Shown: positions 45,903 to 56,824, counted from the stretch's first letter. The stretch is DNA of 64,000 nucleotides from Gambelia wislizenii (GCA_030847615.1 JAUMIR010000005.1:212768645-212832644), one strand, 5' to 3'. Made by a program: numbers and translations. The notes: generated from the letters alone by a model not told the origin.

Positions 45903-46352
45903 CTAAATGTCAACAGAAAAAATACAAAGTAACTGAACAGCAGCTGCAACAAAGAATATGCATTAGGGAATAGACAACACTTACCTTATGTATTCTGCCG
46001 TTACTAAATAAAAACTCCATTACAATCTAATTACATTACATGAAGCACTGAAACTGGTAACGAACAAACAAAGGAAGACAAAGTTCTCCTTTGAACCACT
46101 GACTAGACAATAAGGTTCTTTTTACTGAGTAACTGCTAAATTAGTTAGAGCAAAAGGAAGTTACTAAAACAACAATCCTGAACACACTTGTATGGGAGTA
46201 AGTCCTGCTAAACTGGTGAGGCTCACTTTTCAGCAAATGTTAGACTGCAGATCCACTGGATTGTACTGGACAATTCCTACCACAAAGGCTGATTTTGACA
46301 GTATATGAAAAGTTGTTCACAACATTAAACTGTCTGCATGAAGAAAAATCAG

Positions 46353-46561
46353 TGCTGAGAGCTAGCATGCTGAACTAGAAATGGGGATACTCTGATTCAA
46401 ATCCTTGTTCAGACATGCTGACTAACTTTGGACAGTCATTCTCTCTCAAACTGATCTATCTCATTGGACACTGTGAGAATAAAATGCAGCAAGTGGTAAG
46501 AGAGAACCATATAGCTGCTGTGATATTCTTGGAGAAAGGACAGGATAAAAATATTAATAAT
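46353..46561 (+). mobile_element. Diverged tRNA-type SINE with LINE-like tail
   Basis: Head with gattcaaatccttgttcaga (B-box like), ctttggacagtcattctctc in the core, and the tail cactgtgagaataaaatgca ... ggataaaaatattaataa. The tail differs from the acttgaaggca family, so this is a separate SINE type. Confidence 0.45.
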
Positions 46562-46562
46562 A

Positions 46563-46901
46563 CAGTAGCACCCCTGCATTTGCGGGAGATTGGTTTTGGG
46601 CCCTCCCACAGATGCTGAATTCTGCGGATAATAGCAAACGGCATCCCAGGGGCCATCCCAGGGGCCATCCCAGGGAAAGGGGAGCCGAGATCATTTCCCT
46701 TCACCCCCGTATTGCCATTTCCACCCCGGGGGCAAAGGGAGGAGGAAAGGAGATGTCTCCTCCTCTCCCTTTGCCCCCGCGTCGGCATTTTGGCCCACAT
46801 CTCCATTTCTCTCCTCCTCCCCCGTCCACCCTTCCCACTGTTGCCATCCACAGATAACTGAATCCACAGGTGGCAAATCAGCAGATGTGGGGGTGCTACT
46901 G
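46563..46901. mobile_element. Tigger/pogo-like MITE, 339 bp, with internal GC-rich hairpin
   Basis: The ends CAGTAGCACCCCTGCATTTG and gatgtgggggtgctactg are inverted, with TA on both sides. Inside, ggccatcccag is repeated three times, and ggcaaagggaggaggaaagg faces its inverse (cctcctctccctttgccc). Confidence 0.75.
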
Positions 46902-47395
46902 TATCCTCAAATTTAAGATGGGGAAATGAATGTTAAAACAAAGGAAATGTTTACAAAGGAATGTGATACCATTCCTCTTTAGAGTCCAAAAAAGGAGTAT
47001 GCATCTAATAATTTAAAGTGGCATAAGACAAACAAAAAAATGGAAAAACTTCTCAAAGCTTTGTTTTTTCATAGCCTACCACAACTGTTATTTACCTGGG
47101 CACAGAAAGGGAGTCTGTCATCAACAGCATCAGAATACCTGAAGCACTTTTCTAGGAAGCATATAATTCTTGTCTGATTTAATCTCTCTCTCTCTCTCTC
47201 CACACTTATCGAAAAATATTAAGATGAAGAAAATCAGCTGATGGACCAACTCTTCCCTGTAGCCCATGTTAACAAGAACCCATGAAACTAGTTTCACGAG
47301 GCCAACTGCAGCTAAGTTTTCTTTTGAAATAACAATCCACCATGCTTAAGGATAAGTTGCTTTTGATTGGGTTCATTTAAAACAAGTTTGTAATA

Positions 47396-47659
47396 CAGTC
47401 GGGCATATCTGTATTACAGAACCAATATCCACAGAATCAATATCCACAGTTTCAGTTACCCGCAGGACACAAAAAGAGGAAGACATACCATAGAATCTTC
47501 CTAGAAAATGCCTAGAAAGGCATCCTCTCTAGACAATTTCTAGGTCCTCCAAGGCAACTTTATGGTATTTTAAACCAGAAGTCCCATTATTTTCAATGCC
47601 ATTTGCTGTTATCTGCGATAAGTCCAGGAACCGAACCCCGTAATATGGGGGTCTGACTG
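47396..47659. mobile_element. Tigger/pogo-like MITE (GGACCCCC family)
   Basis: The ends CAGTCGGGCATATCTG and tatgggggtctgactg lie between TA dinucleotides. The interior ggtcctccaaggcaac matches 10547, 53351 and 56568. Confidence 0.75.
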
Positions 47660-47885
47660 TATAGTGTGGAAACTCTATGTCCAAAGAAAAAGTGACAAAT
47701 GTACATTGACTTCAGCCCACACTCCTGCATGAGCCTAAGCAGTTCTTTAGATATTAGGTGGATGGTAATAACAAGTCCAGGGACAACTGAAAATGACAAA
47801 ATGTAGGCTAAAATGTAACAGTAGATATTGCATGACACACTAATGCAAAATTCTGATATTCACAAAACCATGTTGAAAGCATCAC

Positions 47886-48036
47886 CTGCATTTTTAATTC
47901 TTCTATTTCTCTAGTTTTGCCCAATAGTTCCTCTCTGAGTTCAGCAAGCAGCAATTGAAATTTTTCATGAACAGATTGTTTTTCATGCAACAGCTGTTTG
48001 AGCTCATTTTGTGATTTTGTATATTCATCCAGTAGC
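47886..48036 (-). CDS. CEP83: CEP83 coding exon 2
   Basis: The acceptor is gttttttcag and the donor CAG|gtgatg. One base completes Arg, then 50 codons encode LLDEYTKSQNELKQLLHEKQ, then FQLLLAELREELLGKTREIE and ELKMQ (residues 51-101). Heptad-type leucines indicate coiled coil. Confidence 0.93.
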
Positions 48037-48378
48037 CTGAAAAAACACACAACACATTTTGTTTTGTTTTCTACTACAATGCATCAATCTTCAGAGTACC
48101 TGTCTATATAATACTATCTGCACGTGTCCTTTGCAAAGTATGAGAGAGGATAGGCCCCTACGGCCAATGACTTATAAACCATAAATCAACATAGTGAAGA
48201 TAATAGACGAAAGAGAGGCAAAATGGGAAAAGTATGGCAACTGGGAAATTATTGAAGTAAGACATGAGGCTATGGTACTATCAGAGTGGCAGGTTTAATG
48301 TTTGCTCTCTGCTAATAAATATCTTCAAATTGAGAAAACAAGGAAAATAATATCCAAAAACATAATTCCAACTGATAC

Positions 48379-48468
48379 TCCCAACTAGAGTGGGCCCACT
48401 GGATCAACTGCTAAATGATAAGTTAGTATTTAAATCTCAATTAATTAATAGATCCACTCTAGTTGGGA
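48379..48468. repeat. Short fold-back repeat, 90 bp
   Basis: tcccaactagagtgggccc and gatccactctagttggga are inverse ends around an AT-rich centre. A related copy is at 51879-51964. Confidence 0.6.
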
Positions 48469-48711
48469 CTTATGCAAATCTGACTATTTTCACCAAGGGA
48501 GAGGAAATCACTGCCTGAAAGCTTACATGGTAAACTGGAACACCACTTGTCCTAATACTGTATTGAGAATTATTGCAACCAAGTTACTTACACAGCTAAT
48601 TTGTTTTCAGTACTGATGGTGTTTCATTACTGAAATATAACAACAGCATGGGAAAACCTTTCTTGGCTTTTTTACTCAAACTGAAAAAGAAAAGAACGAA
48701 CCATACTATAC

Positions 48712-48863
48712 CTTGTATGTTCTGCTTTCAATGTTTGGTAATTAGTTTTATGATGTTCACACCGTATTCTTTCATCAATTAACAATTTTTGCACTTCTGC
48801 CTGTGAGCTAGCAACATCAGCATTTCCACCCACTTGAGAAAGAACATTTGGCAAGGTATCCAT
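48712..48863 (-). CDS. CEP83: CEP83 coding exon 1 (start codon)
   Basis: The exon spans 48712-48975; its acceptor is ttgtttgtacag and its donor AAG|gtatag. The ATG at 48861-48863 has A at -3 and G at +4, a strong initiation context, and an in-frame TAA lies 15 bases upstream, so this is the first in-frame start. It encodes residues 1-50: [13 protein letters not shown], then [16 protein letters not shown] and [10 protein letters not shown]. It corresponds to an internal Met of the human N-terminus as I recall it, so the protein may start about 8 residues later than in human. Confidence 0.92.
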
Positions 48864-48975
48864 TCTGATTGAATGTTAATAAGATGACAATCCGGCAAAA
48901 ATGCTGTCAACACAAGCCTGCCACCATTATGGAGACTGCCTTCCCTTTCATGGGCATCCCTAGAGGCCAAATCAC
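48864..48975 (-). other. CEP83: CEP83 5' UTR part of the start-codon exon, with a uORF
   Basis: These are the 112 noncoding bases between the acceptor and the start ATG. A short upstream reading frame begins at 48957 (ATG, G at -3) and stops at 48907, encoding 16 residues (MPMKGKAVSIMVAGLC) entirely before the main start. If transcribed as inferred, it could lower translation of the main frame. Confidence 0.5.
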
Positions 48976-49184
48976 CTGTACAAACAAAAAAGCACCCAAT
49001 TAGTAGTAAGTGTATTCATGGTTTAAAATGCTCTTCTTTGAACCTGTGTTGAAGCATTTCATGATTTCTTTGGCAAAGCTTACAACTTTGCTACAATTAT
49101 ACTTTTAATTGGTTTTCATTCTCAAAACCATATCATTAAACCAAATACGTATACTTGTGACAGCATTGCACGTAACTCCCTATT

Positions 49185-49700
49185 ATAATAATAATAAATA
49201 ATAATAAAATTTATTTATACCCCGCCCCTCTGTTAAAACAATCGGGGCGGCTTACAAAATTTAAAATACAATACAAATAAAATCCCTAAACACCCCCACT
49301 CCCACCCTCCCCCATAAAAAAACATTAAACAAATATAAATTAAAACAACTAATCTAAAATCACATTTAAAACTATAAATACAATAAAATATAATAAATGG
49401 CCAGCAGCCTAGAAGAGGCCAGGATCCCCTGAGGCCGGGATCTAATTAGGAAAGGCCTGCCGAAAGAGATCCGTCTTTAGTGCTTTTTTAAAGCCACTCA
49501 GGCTTGTTATCTGACGGATCTCATTCGGCAGGTCATTCCACAATTTGGGGGCGATTACCGAAAAGGCCCTCTGGGAGGTTGCAGACAGCCTAGATTTTTG
49601 TGACTGAAGCAAATTCCTCCCAGAGGACCGGAGTGCGCGGGGAGGATTGTATGGGAGGAGGCGGTTCCGGAGATAAGTTGGACCCAAGCTATTATCTGGA
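49185..49700 (-). mobile_element. LINE 3' end (CR1/L2-clade type)
   Basis: Minus-strand frame (49687-49442): MGPTYLRNRLLPYNPPRALR, then SQRAFSVIAPKLWNDLPNEI and FKKALKTDLFRQAF. RAFSV-AP-LWN-LP is the C-terminal signature of CR1/L2-clade reverse transcriptases. The 3' UTR follows (cccgcccctctgttaaaaca) down to an ATA-type microsatellite. The same 3' UTR is nested in the hAT at 12415. Lies in CEP83 intron 1, just upstream of the start-codon exon. Confidence 0.75.
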
Positions 49701-49968
49701 CTTTTTTTTTTTTTTGGTACTACATTGCTGAAAGTCCCTTTGGGTCCTAAAGATCTGCTCCTCTAGGACAGTGTTTACTTTGAAGCTCTGTGTGAAAGCT
49801 AGTCAAACTGTCCCACATCTTGATTAAAATGCATCCTATATAATGATAAGAGCAACAGCCACCATGATACTCTACATCTGCTGGAATTCTTGATACAACA
49901 TTCCTTACCGTTATTAGCTCTGGAACTAAACTATCAATAGCAGCAGCAGAGTACCACAGCTTACTGTA

Positions 49969-50195
49969 CAGGTTGACCCCCACATCTATGGGGAATACAT
50001 TCCAAGACACACGCGCACACACACACACACACACACACGTGGATACCTGAAAGAGTGGATGATAGGGAACCCTATTATTTTCAACAAGACGAATGCCAGA
50101 AGTTGACTATAGAATCACATTGGAGGACTTAGATATGCCTAGAAAGAACATATTTTTTCAGATGTGCGTAATCCATGGATGCACAGGTTGATCTG
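49969..50195. mobile_element. Tigger/pogo-like MITE with AC microsatellite
   Basis: The ends CAGGTTGACCCCCACATCT and catggatgcacaggttgatctg are inverted. The interior ggaacc and attggaggactta relates it to the GGACCCCC family. An AC-dinucleotide run occurs at 50006-50038. Confidence 0.6.
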
Positions 50196-50445
50196 TATTA
50201 TAAACATGCTTCCCCTTCATCATGTAATGCTTAAACTTGTCTGGAGCAAGGAAAAAAAAATCACTTTAAACGCCAATAAGGTCTCAGGCTTTCTCACAAT
50301 ATAAGCTCCTCTTGAATGCTGTTTTAAAACAAATTGTATTCCACTTTATGAAGACTTTTATCATGAAAAATACTATTCAGTAATAATTTTTTAAGTCAAG
50401 CATTCTGTCAAACAAATAAACAACACTGCCACCTAGTGCTCTGAG

Positions 50446-50522
50446 CATGTATGTGTATGTATGTGCCTTCAAGTTAGCTGTCAAGCTTATGACAACCCCA
50501 TGAATTTCACAGGGTTTTCAGC
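50446..50522 (-). mobile_element. SINE 3' fragment
   Basis: tatgtgccttcaagttagct then gacaaccccatgaatttcac is the tail of the 5S-headed SINE type (compare 26783). Confidence 0.6.
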
Positions 50523-50893
50523 GGAAAAAAAAATCCAGGTCTGCAACTAAAACTTTAAGAATCTTTAAATTCTTTAACTGCAACAATGTGTTGGAATAGC
50601 CATTAAATAAGCATTTCAACCTCAACAATTGTTGTTTTATTTTATTTATTTAATGTGATTACTGGTTTTTAAATTGCTTTTATAACTTAGTATTTTTCCT
50701 AACGTTTATCATTATTAGCAGCCTTGTTTGGTTAAGAGAAAAATCATATATAATGAAAAAAATGCTTGAATTATACTGACATCTTATGGGAAGTTTCCAA
50801 ACACTTAAAAAAAAGGGGGGGGGGATTCTAGACATCTCCAACCGAATTCCTCCAATTGAAAACATAATAATTATAGGTGTTGTAATCCACATG

Positions 50894-51680
50894 TGTGGGG
50901 GTCTGTAGGAGACCCACTCATGATGCCAAATTTATTATATTAATTGGGGGAATTATAATAGCTCAAATGAATGGCTGCAAGAGATAGGGTAATTTGCAGG
51001 ATCTTTACACCTATGTATATCAGTACTAAGCACCGAGACTCTTGGTTAAAGTAAAATAAAATGTTTTTTATTGAAAAATAATAAAGAAACATTCACACAC
51101 ACATGCTCACAAGATCCATAGAAGGCTAACAAAGAGTTAAGGTAGAAAGGTTGGATAGAGGAATAGCTTTGGGGAGTATGGGCGATAACCACCAGTCATG
51201 AAGAGAAGACTTTCACACAGCAGAGAAGACTCAGACTTGGAGCTGAGGGTGGTATGGCAATTTGACAGAATGACGGTGTCCAACTATAGCACACTTTGCT
51301 ACTGTTTAGGGACTAATATTTATACCCAATTTCATGTACTGAAGGAGTGTTTGAGCATTAAAAAATGCTTGGGTTTCCCACTATTAAACAATGGAAACCG
51401 TGACTTTGTTGATTGTCGCTAATGGCTGAAATATTTGAACTGATGGATTTATGACAACCTTCATATTATGGGATAGGAAAGGTGCAAGGAGAGGTGTTCT
51501 AATGTGCTGAAGAGGGGAATAGCACATACCTTGGTGATGGCTTTGCTTACTGAGGGCTCTGCTTAATCCTACCTTGGGTGGTCTGTTGGTATTTTTCCAC
51601 AACATCTTCATTTAGCTCCTGGTGACCTCCACCTGACCTCACCTTTGGTCCACTCTTGTCTATTTAGACATTGTGAAGTG
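50894..51680 (-). mobile_element. Possible LTR, minus orientation
   Basis: At 50894 the plus strand reads TGTGGGGGTC, so the minus strand ends GACCCCCACA, an LTR-type CA end. On the minus strand a TATA-like gggtataaat (near 51325) lies about 250 bases before an AATAAA (near 51075), a plausible U3/R spacing. The other end and a target duplication were not found. Confidence 0.3.
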
Positions 51681-51878
51681 TCTAATTGTTGCCAATTATG
51701 AAATATTATAGGGAGGGGGTGTAAGGTGTGGTAACAGTGTTTTGTAGGAATGTAGAATGATAATCAGCATGCATCTTTCCTCATGCAAATACCCTTTATA
51801 GCAGAGATTTTCTGGAAAGGTGTTGCTTCATATTCCATCTAATGGGAGTAGGAGCAATTCCCCAAATCCTGTTGTTAG

Positions 51879-51964
51879 TCCCAATGAGAGTAGCACCACT
51901 GAATGAGTGAATGAAAACATTTATACAAATTTCATTGATTCAATATATTTACTCTGGTTGGTAC
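51879..51964. repeat. Short fold-back repeat, second copy
   Basis: tcccaatgagagta and tactctggttggta are inverse ends around an AT-rich centre. Related to 48379-48468. Confidence 0.5.
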
Positions 51965-52519
51965 TAACAAGTGGATCGAGCCATTGTCTTTGTTATTGCA
52001 CTATGTAACCACCACCACCCCAACACACATAGAGGGCCTTAGTCCAGTTTTACACGAAGAGTGAAAAACCATACACCCTAACACACTTCAGACATATTCA
52101 CTATGCTAGTGTGCTGATGCCAATTTTAAGTAGCATTTTCATCTTAATATTTGAGTTGACACACATAAGGCACTCACAGCAAATGGATGTTTGTGTGTAA
52201 ATTTTGAAAATACAGATTAGACAGTCTTTTATCTGAAAAGTTATCTATCTCCTGCAATTTGCTTTACAACAGTCTCACTAACAACTGACCAAAATGTTAG
52301 ATTCTGCCCAGAGGACCATTTTTCATAAGAAATATTCAAAGATTAAATATAGTGAAACCATTTGTGCTTGTATGCCGCAATAAGACTGTTCGTTCTTATA
52401 AAAACAGGTAATTTAAAAGACCACCAACAAGCATACTACATTAGAACAACAACTTACAAAAAAATCTCCTGGCTCCTCCAAGTCTAACAAATTTAATATA
52501 ACATAAGCTTTCATGCATG

Positions 52520-52709
52520 GAGCCAGTGTGACATAGTGGTTTGAGTGTTGGCCTAAAACTTTGGAGACCAAATTCAAATCCACACTCAGCCATGAAAACC
52601 CACTGGGTGACCTTGGACAAGTCACACACTCTCAGCCTCAGAAAACCACGTGATAGTTTCACCTTAGGGTTGCTATAAGTCGGAAATGACATGTACACAC
52701 ACAAACAAC
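52520..52709 (+). mobile_element. tRNA-headed SINE with target duplication
   Basis: Head gagccagtgtgacatagtgg, B-box caaattcaaatccacactca, core actgggtgaccttggacaag and tail cggaaatgacatgta. agctttcatgca before it and agctttcataca after it look like the target duplication. Shortened in the middle. Confidence 0.8.
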
Positions 52710-52857
52710 AGCCAGCTTTCATACACTCCTTCAGGAAAAACGAGGGTCTGTCAGTAAAAGCCTATGCCTCAAAAAAATCAGTGATGTGGTTTTGTTTTTG
52801 TTTTTTTGAAAAAGCAGAACAGGAAATTTCCGCCCAAAATCTTCTAGTGCTCTAAAT

Positions 52858-53028
52858 CAAAGCTTCTTAAACTGTGGGCCACAACCCCATATGCGGTAGC
52901 ATAACTGAATGTGGGGGGGGGGGTTGCAAAAAAATTGGCATATATTTTATATACCTATATACCTGGGGTCATGTAAAAAAATTTCAGGCAAAAAGGGGTC
53001 ACGAGTGGAAAAAGTTTAAGAAGCCCTG
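52858..53028. mobile_element. hAT-type MITE with 8-bp target duplication
   Basis: The ends caaagcttcttaaactgtg and aaaagtttaagaagccctg are inverted. ctctaaat (52850-52857) and ctctaaac (53029-53036) form an 8-bp duplication with one mismatch. The interior has a G run and ggggtcacgagtgg. Confidence 0.75.
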
Positions 53029-53350
53029 CTCTAAACAATGTTATCTGGTTTAGCATATTTGATTTAAATTTTATATCCAAAGCTCTTTTTTTAGATTATT
53101 TTACTAGAAAAGTATAATAATGTAAAGAGAATCCCTTATATTTACAAAAAAACTTATACCTAAAAGAATAATATTTTAAAGGACACATACCTACAGAGAA
53201 CTACTGCTAATATATCTTATATTAACAGTTTAGCTTTCTTTTACTGAAGCGTAACTGTAATGCCTTCAGGCTTCACCCACTCACTGTCTACACTATTTAT
53301 GAACTCCATTTCAAGTTGAGAAAATCTGATTCAGTACAAGTAGTTGAATA

Positions 53351-53613
53351 CAGTAGGACCCCTGCATCCGCTGATTCATTATCCACTGATTCAGTTATCT
53401 GCGGGACACAAAACAGCACACCAACCAGAGTCTTCCTAGAAAATGCCTAGAGAGGCATCTGCTCTAGGCATTTTCTAGGTCCTCCAAGGGAACTCTATGG
53501 TATTTTAAACCGGAAGTCCCATTATTTTCAATGATGTTCACTGTTATCAGCGGGTTTTTGTATCCACGCCCCCCCCCCCGAACCAATCCCCCACAGATAT
53601 GGGGGTCCTGCTG
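53351..53613. mobile_element. Tigger/pogo-like MITE (GGACCCCC family)
   Basis: The ends CAGTAGGACCCCTGCATCC and gatatgggggtcctgctg are inverted, with TA on both sides. The interior tctaggtcctccaagggaac is shared with its relatives. A C run lies near 53570. Confidence 0.8.
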
Positions 53614-53929
53614 TATTCAATTTCATTGAAGGATTTATTGCAGTACAACAACCTAGACAATTGTGGGTAAGTGTGTGGGTGTAAAGTGTAGAAAATTTCC
53701 CACAGAAAAAATATAGCATCAGAAAATATAGCATTTCGAGAAATGCTGCATTTTGGAAAGTTTTACACCCTACATCTCTGCAGTAAATCTAAAGCAGTGT
53801 GAATCTTAAATATAGCTACTAAGAAGCCACACTTTACTCTGTTGGTTTTACTCTCAGATAAGTGCACATACTATTGCAGCTTAGAATTTAAAATGCTACA
53901 GCATGGTATAGTGCAGCAGATGAGAATTT

Positions 53930-54540
53930 TTTTTAAAATGTGTATCCTGCCTTTCTGCCAGCATGGGATTCAAGGCAGCATACAACCTCTTAAAACATAA
54001 TACAAGTAAAAAAAAATTAGCACAAAAGTTAAAACACAATCAAACCAGTTTGTTTTAAAAGGACATTTAAAATGTACAGTAATTGAAACAGAACACCCAC
54101 ACCCCCTTAAAAGCTCCTTCTGCTGCAACATATTAAAAATCAAACACCTCCCTAATTAAAAAGGTATTTTTACCTGCTAGCAGGATGACAACAGGGAGGG
54201 GATCAGCCAGACTTCTCGGGAAAGGGAGTCCCACAACTTTGGAACACCCACCAAGAAGGCTCTCTCCTGTGTCCTCAGCAACCATGCTTGTGATGGTGGT
54301 GGGACCAAGAGAAAGCCCTCCCCCACAGATCTTAAAGCTCAGGCAGGCTCATATTGGGAGATATTGGCTTTAAAGTCATAACCAGTACTTTGATTTATGC
54401 CCAGAAACGAATCAGTAGCCAGTGGAGCTATTTCAGCAAGAGCCCCTATAACCAACCCCAGAGAGCCAGTGGGCTTAATCTAGTTTACCAGGTTATCCAA
54501 TCCAACCTGCAGAGATTTGAGTCAGGTAACTCCTTCTTCA
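53930..54540. repeat. LINE-like repeat fragment
   Basis: ggagtcccacaactttggaa, gaaggctctctcctgtgtcc, ggtggtgggaccaagagaaa and cagtagccagtggagcta form a block I recall as abundant in reptile genomes at a non-LTR element's 3' part. It begins with a cctgcctttctgcc ... aaaacataat section like the 49185 LINE tail. The family is not named with certainty. Confidence 0.5.
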
Positions 54541-55130
54541 ACTCCTTTCTCACTTGCTGAGAAGAAAGCTGAAGCAGGATCTAGGGTTTGTCAGCCAGGT
54601 TTGTTGTCCACACTTTCCCTACATACAGAAGGGAGCAAAGTGCCATCAACTAGTACTTTGTGAGCCAGCTAGTCCTGGTATCAGCCATTTCCTGAGGTGG
54701 CCACCCTCACCATTCCTGTACAATGAAGACAAGGATGGAAAAGTGAAGCTGGGGAAGTGAAGGCAAGGATGGGGAAGCGAAGAGTGTGACTGGGTCCCCT
54801 GACGCCACCCAGCTCAAGGGGGAAGGTCAAGGAATGGATTCAATCAAAGTGGATTGGGCAGAAGATTCCAACCTGTCACCTCCAACTGGCTGTCCACCAG
54901 TGGCTAGTGTTGACTGGCTCTGGGAGGGCAGTGTTCAAATCATCAGCAATGAAACTTGCTGTGTGGCCTTGGCTCAGTCACGACCTCTCAGCTAAACCTA
55001 CCTCCCAGGGCTGTTGTGTGGGTAAATTAGGAGGAGACTAATGTATACTGTCTTGAGGATCAGGATGGGTGGGTGGGAGGTGAAATATGATGTACCTAAC
55101 TGGACCCGCCATACCATACACCGTTAAAAA
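54541..55130. other. CEP83 intron 1 sequence, unassigned
   Basis: A short imperfect duplication (gaaggcaaggatggggaag) occurs near 54760. Nothing else recognised. Confidence 0.35.
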
Positions 55131-55174
55131 AATTCCCCCCAAAAGACCTGGTAGACCTCACGCCCAGTTGTCCA

Positions 55175-55340
55175 GGTCCCATCACAGCGGAACAGAGGCA
55201 TCTCATCGCCGCCAGTTGACTGCCTGGATGCTGTTGCAGTGGCGGCAGCAGCATCCCACTGCCACCAGTTGACTGCCTGGGTTCCCTCACAGCGGCAGCA
55301 GTGGCGTCCTGCCGCCGCCAGTTGACTGCCTTGGTCCCTT
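55175..55340. repeat. Three tandem copies of a roughly 53-bp GC-rich unit
   Basis: gccgccagttgactgcctgg, then a cccatcgcagcggcagcag-like block, recurs near 55209, 55262 and 55314. Confidence 0.65.
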
Positions 55341-55442
55341 CGCAGCAGGAATAGAAACAATATTACTTATGACTTATATCATAAGTGGGAATTGTGCAGC
55401 CTTTAGACATGGGTGAACTGGAAAGGTCTGCAACCCTACTAA

Positions 55443-55978
55443 CAGTTGTCCCTTGACATTCGCGGGGGTTAGGTTCCACGGACTCCCGCAAATGTCAAAA
55501 AACCGCGAATATTGATTGCGCTCCCCCACCCTCCCCAGGCCTTTACGGAGCCTTCCAAGGCTCTGTGAAGGCCTCCGCAGCCTCCCCCCACCCTCCCCAG
55601 GCCTTCACGGAGCCTTCCAAGGCTCCGTGAAGGCCTCCCCCCAACCTCCCCCATCCCTCCCCGGGGCCTTCGAAGGCTCCGTGAAGGCCTCCGCGGCCTC
55701 CCCCCTCCCTCCCCGGGGCCTTCACGGAGCCTTCGAAGGCTCCGTGAAGGCCTCCGCGGCCTCCCCCCACCCGCCCCAGGCCTTCACGGGGCCTCTGGAG
55801 GGTCTCCAAAGGCTCCGTGAACGCCTCCCCGGCCCTCCCCGCTCCTTCCCAGGGCTTTCAAGGGGCCTCCGGAGGCCCCTTTTCTCGGTTTTGGGGGGGG
55901 GGGGGCGGGGGGGCCCTCCCAAAACTGCGAATAATTAAAACTGCAAATGCTGAGTTCGCGAATGTGGAGGGGCAACTG
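55443..55978. mobile_element. Tigger/pogo-like element, 536 bp, with internal palindromic array
   Basis: The ends CAGTTGTCCCTTGACATTCG and gcgaatgtggaggggcaactg are inverted, with TA on the right. The subterminal stem (gggggttaggtt, actcccgcaaatgtc) matches 31991. The interior is an array of GC-rich dyads (separate entry). Confidence 0.8.
55535..55870. repeat. About five tandem palindromic units of roughly 63-67 bp
   Basis: Units contain ggccttcacggagccttc followed by its inverse gaaggctccgtgaaggcc, then a C-rich spacer (tccgcggcctccccccaccc). Unit starts lie near 55537, 55600, 55660, 55710 and 55776. The last unit is diverged. Confidence 0.85.
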
Positions 55979-56187
55979 TATAGCCAACACTGTAGCATAT
56001 TGTTTGGTCGCTCACAGTATGCAGATTTGCCATGAATGGCAGGAGTGGATTGTGAGGTGGAGAAGGAATTTGCATGTGGGTGGTGATTGGCTGAGGGAGT
56101 GAAAGGAGCATCCAATCAGCACACTGAAAGAAGCAACATACCTAAGGCCATTGTGCATACCCAAGGGTTTTATAGATATAGATCTAT

Positions 56188-56330
56188 AGAAGGAGACCTT
56201 CTGCTGTGCTTTCTGCAACCGGACTTGTTTATCTCAGATTGGCCTTTTTAGTCATCAGCGCGCTCGCAGAAAGCGCGGGATGAGTCCTTCCTGAATCTTT
56301 GTTTGCAAAGAAAAGCCAGAGATATAGATA
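56188..56330 (+). mobile_element. Non-LTR zinc-finger C-terminal fragment, second copy
   Basis: Frame ETFCCAFCNRTCLSQIGLF, then SHQRARRKRGMSPS and stop, paralogous to 39240-39460 with the same terminal residues and the same 3' sequence (gaagaaaagccagaga-like). The last Cys of the finger is Arg here. Confidence 0.6.
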
Positions 56331-56567
56331 AATGAGATCAGTTGTTAATGATTGTATAGAACTAGCATTAAGGTCAAGAGACTAACTTTATACTTAATGC
56401 TTATTTTGACCATATCATGTTCTACAGCTTTGTCACAAAAGTGTCAACATACAGAATATGTCCCTTAGAAAAGTCACTTGGAATTTATGAACACTCCAAG
56501 TGAATCCACTCCACCATCCTAGCATCCTTAGCTGGCATGTTTTCACATAAATGTCAAAGAGAATATA

Positions 56568-56824
56568 AGTAGGACCCCCGTATCCACAGGGGATTGGTTC
56601 CAGGCCCCACCGCGGATAACAAAAACCACGGACGATAGCGAACGCCATTGAAAATAATGGGACTTCTGATTTAAAATGCCATAGATTTGCCTTGGAGGAC
56701 CTAGATAATGGCTAGAGCAGACACATTTTCCAGGAAGACTCCATGGTTGGTAGGTGTGCTGTTTTGTGTCCTGCGGATAACCAAATCAGTGGATAATGAA
56801 TCCGTGGATACAGAGGTCCTACTG
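56568..56824. mobile_element. Tigger/pogo-like MITE (GGACCCCC family)
   Basis: Left end agtaggacccccgtatccac, right end gatacagaggtcctactg, interior ttgccttggaggacctagat. TA follows at 56825. Located about 420 bases downstream of the CEP83 CpG island. Confidence 0.8.

Noticed and set aside
55516..55938. 140-residue Pro/Ser-rich open frame
   Set aside because: Falls wholly in the palindromic array of a Tigger-like element; repeat-driven.
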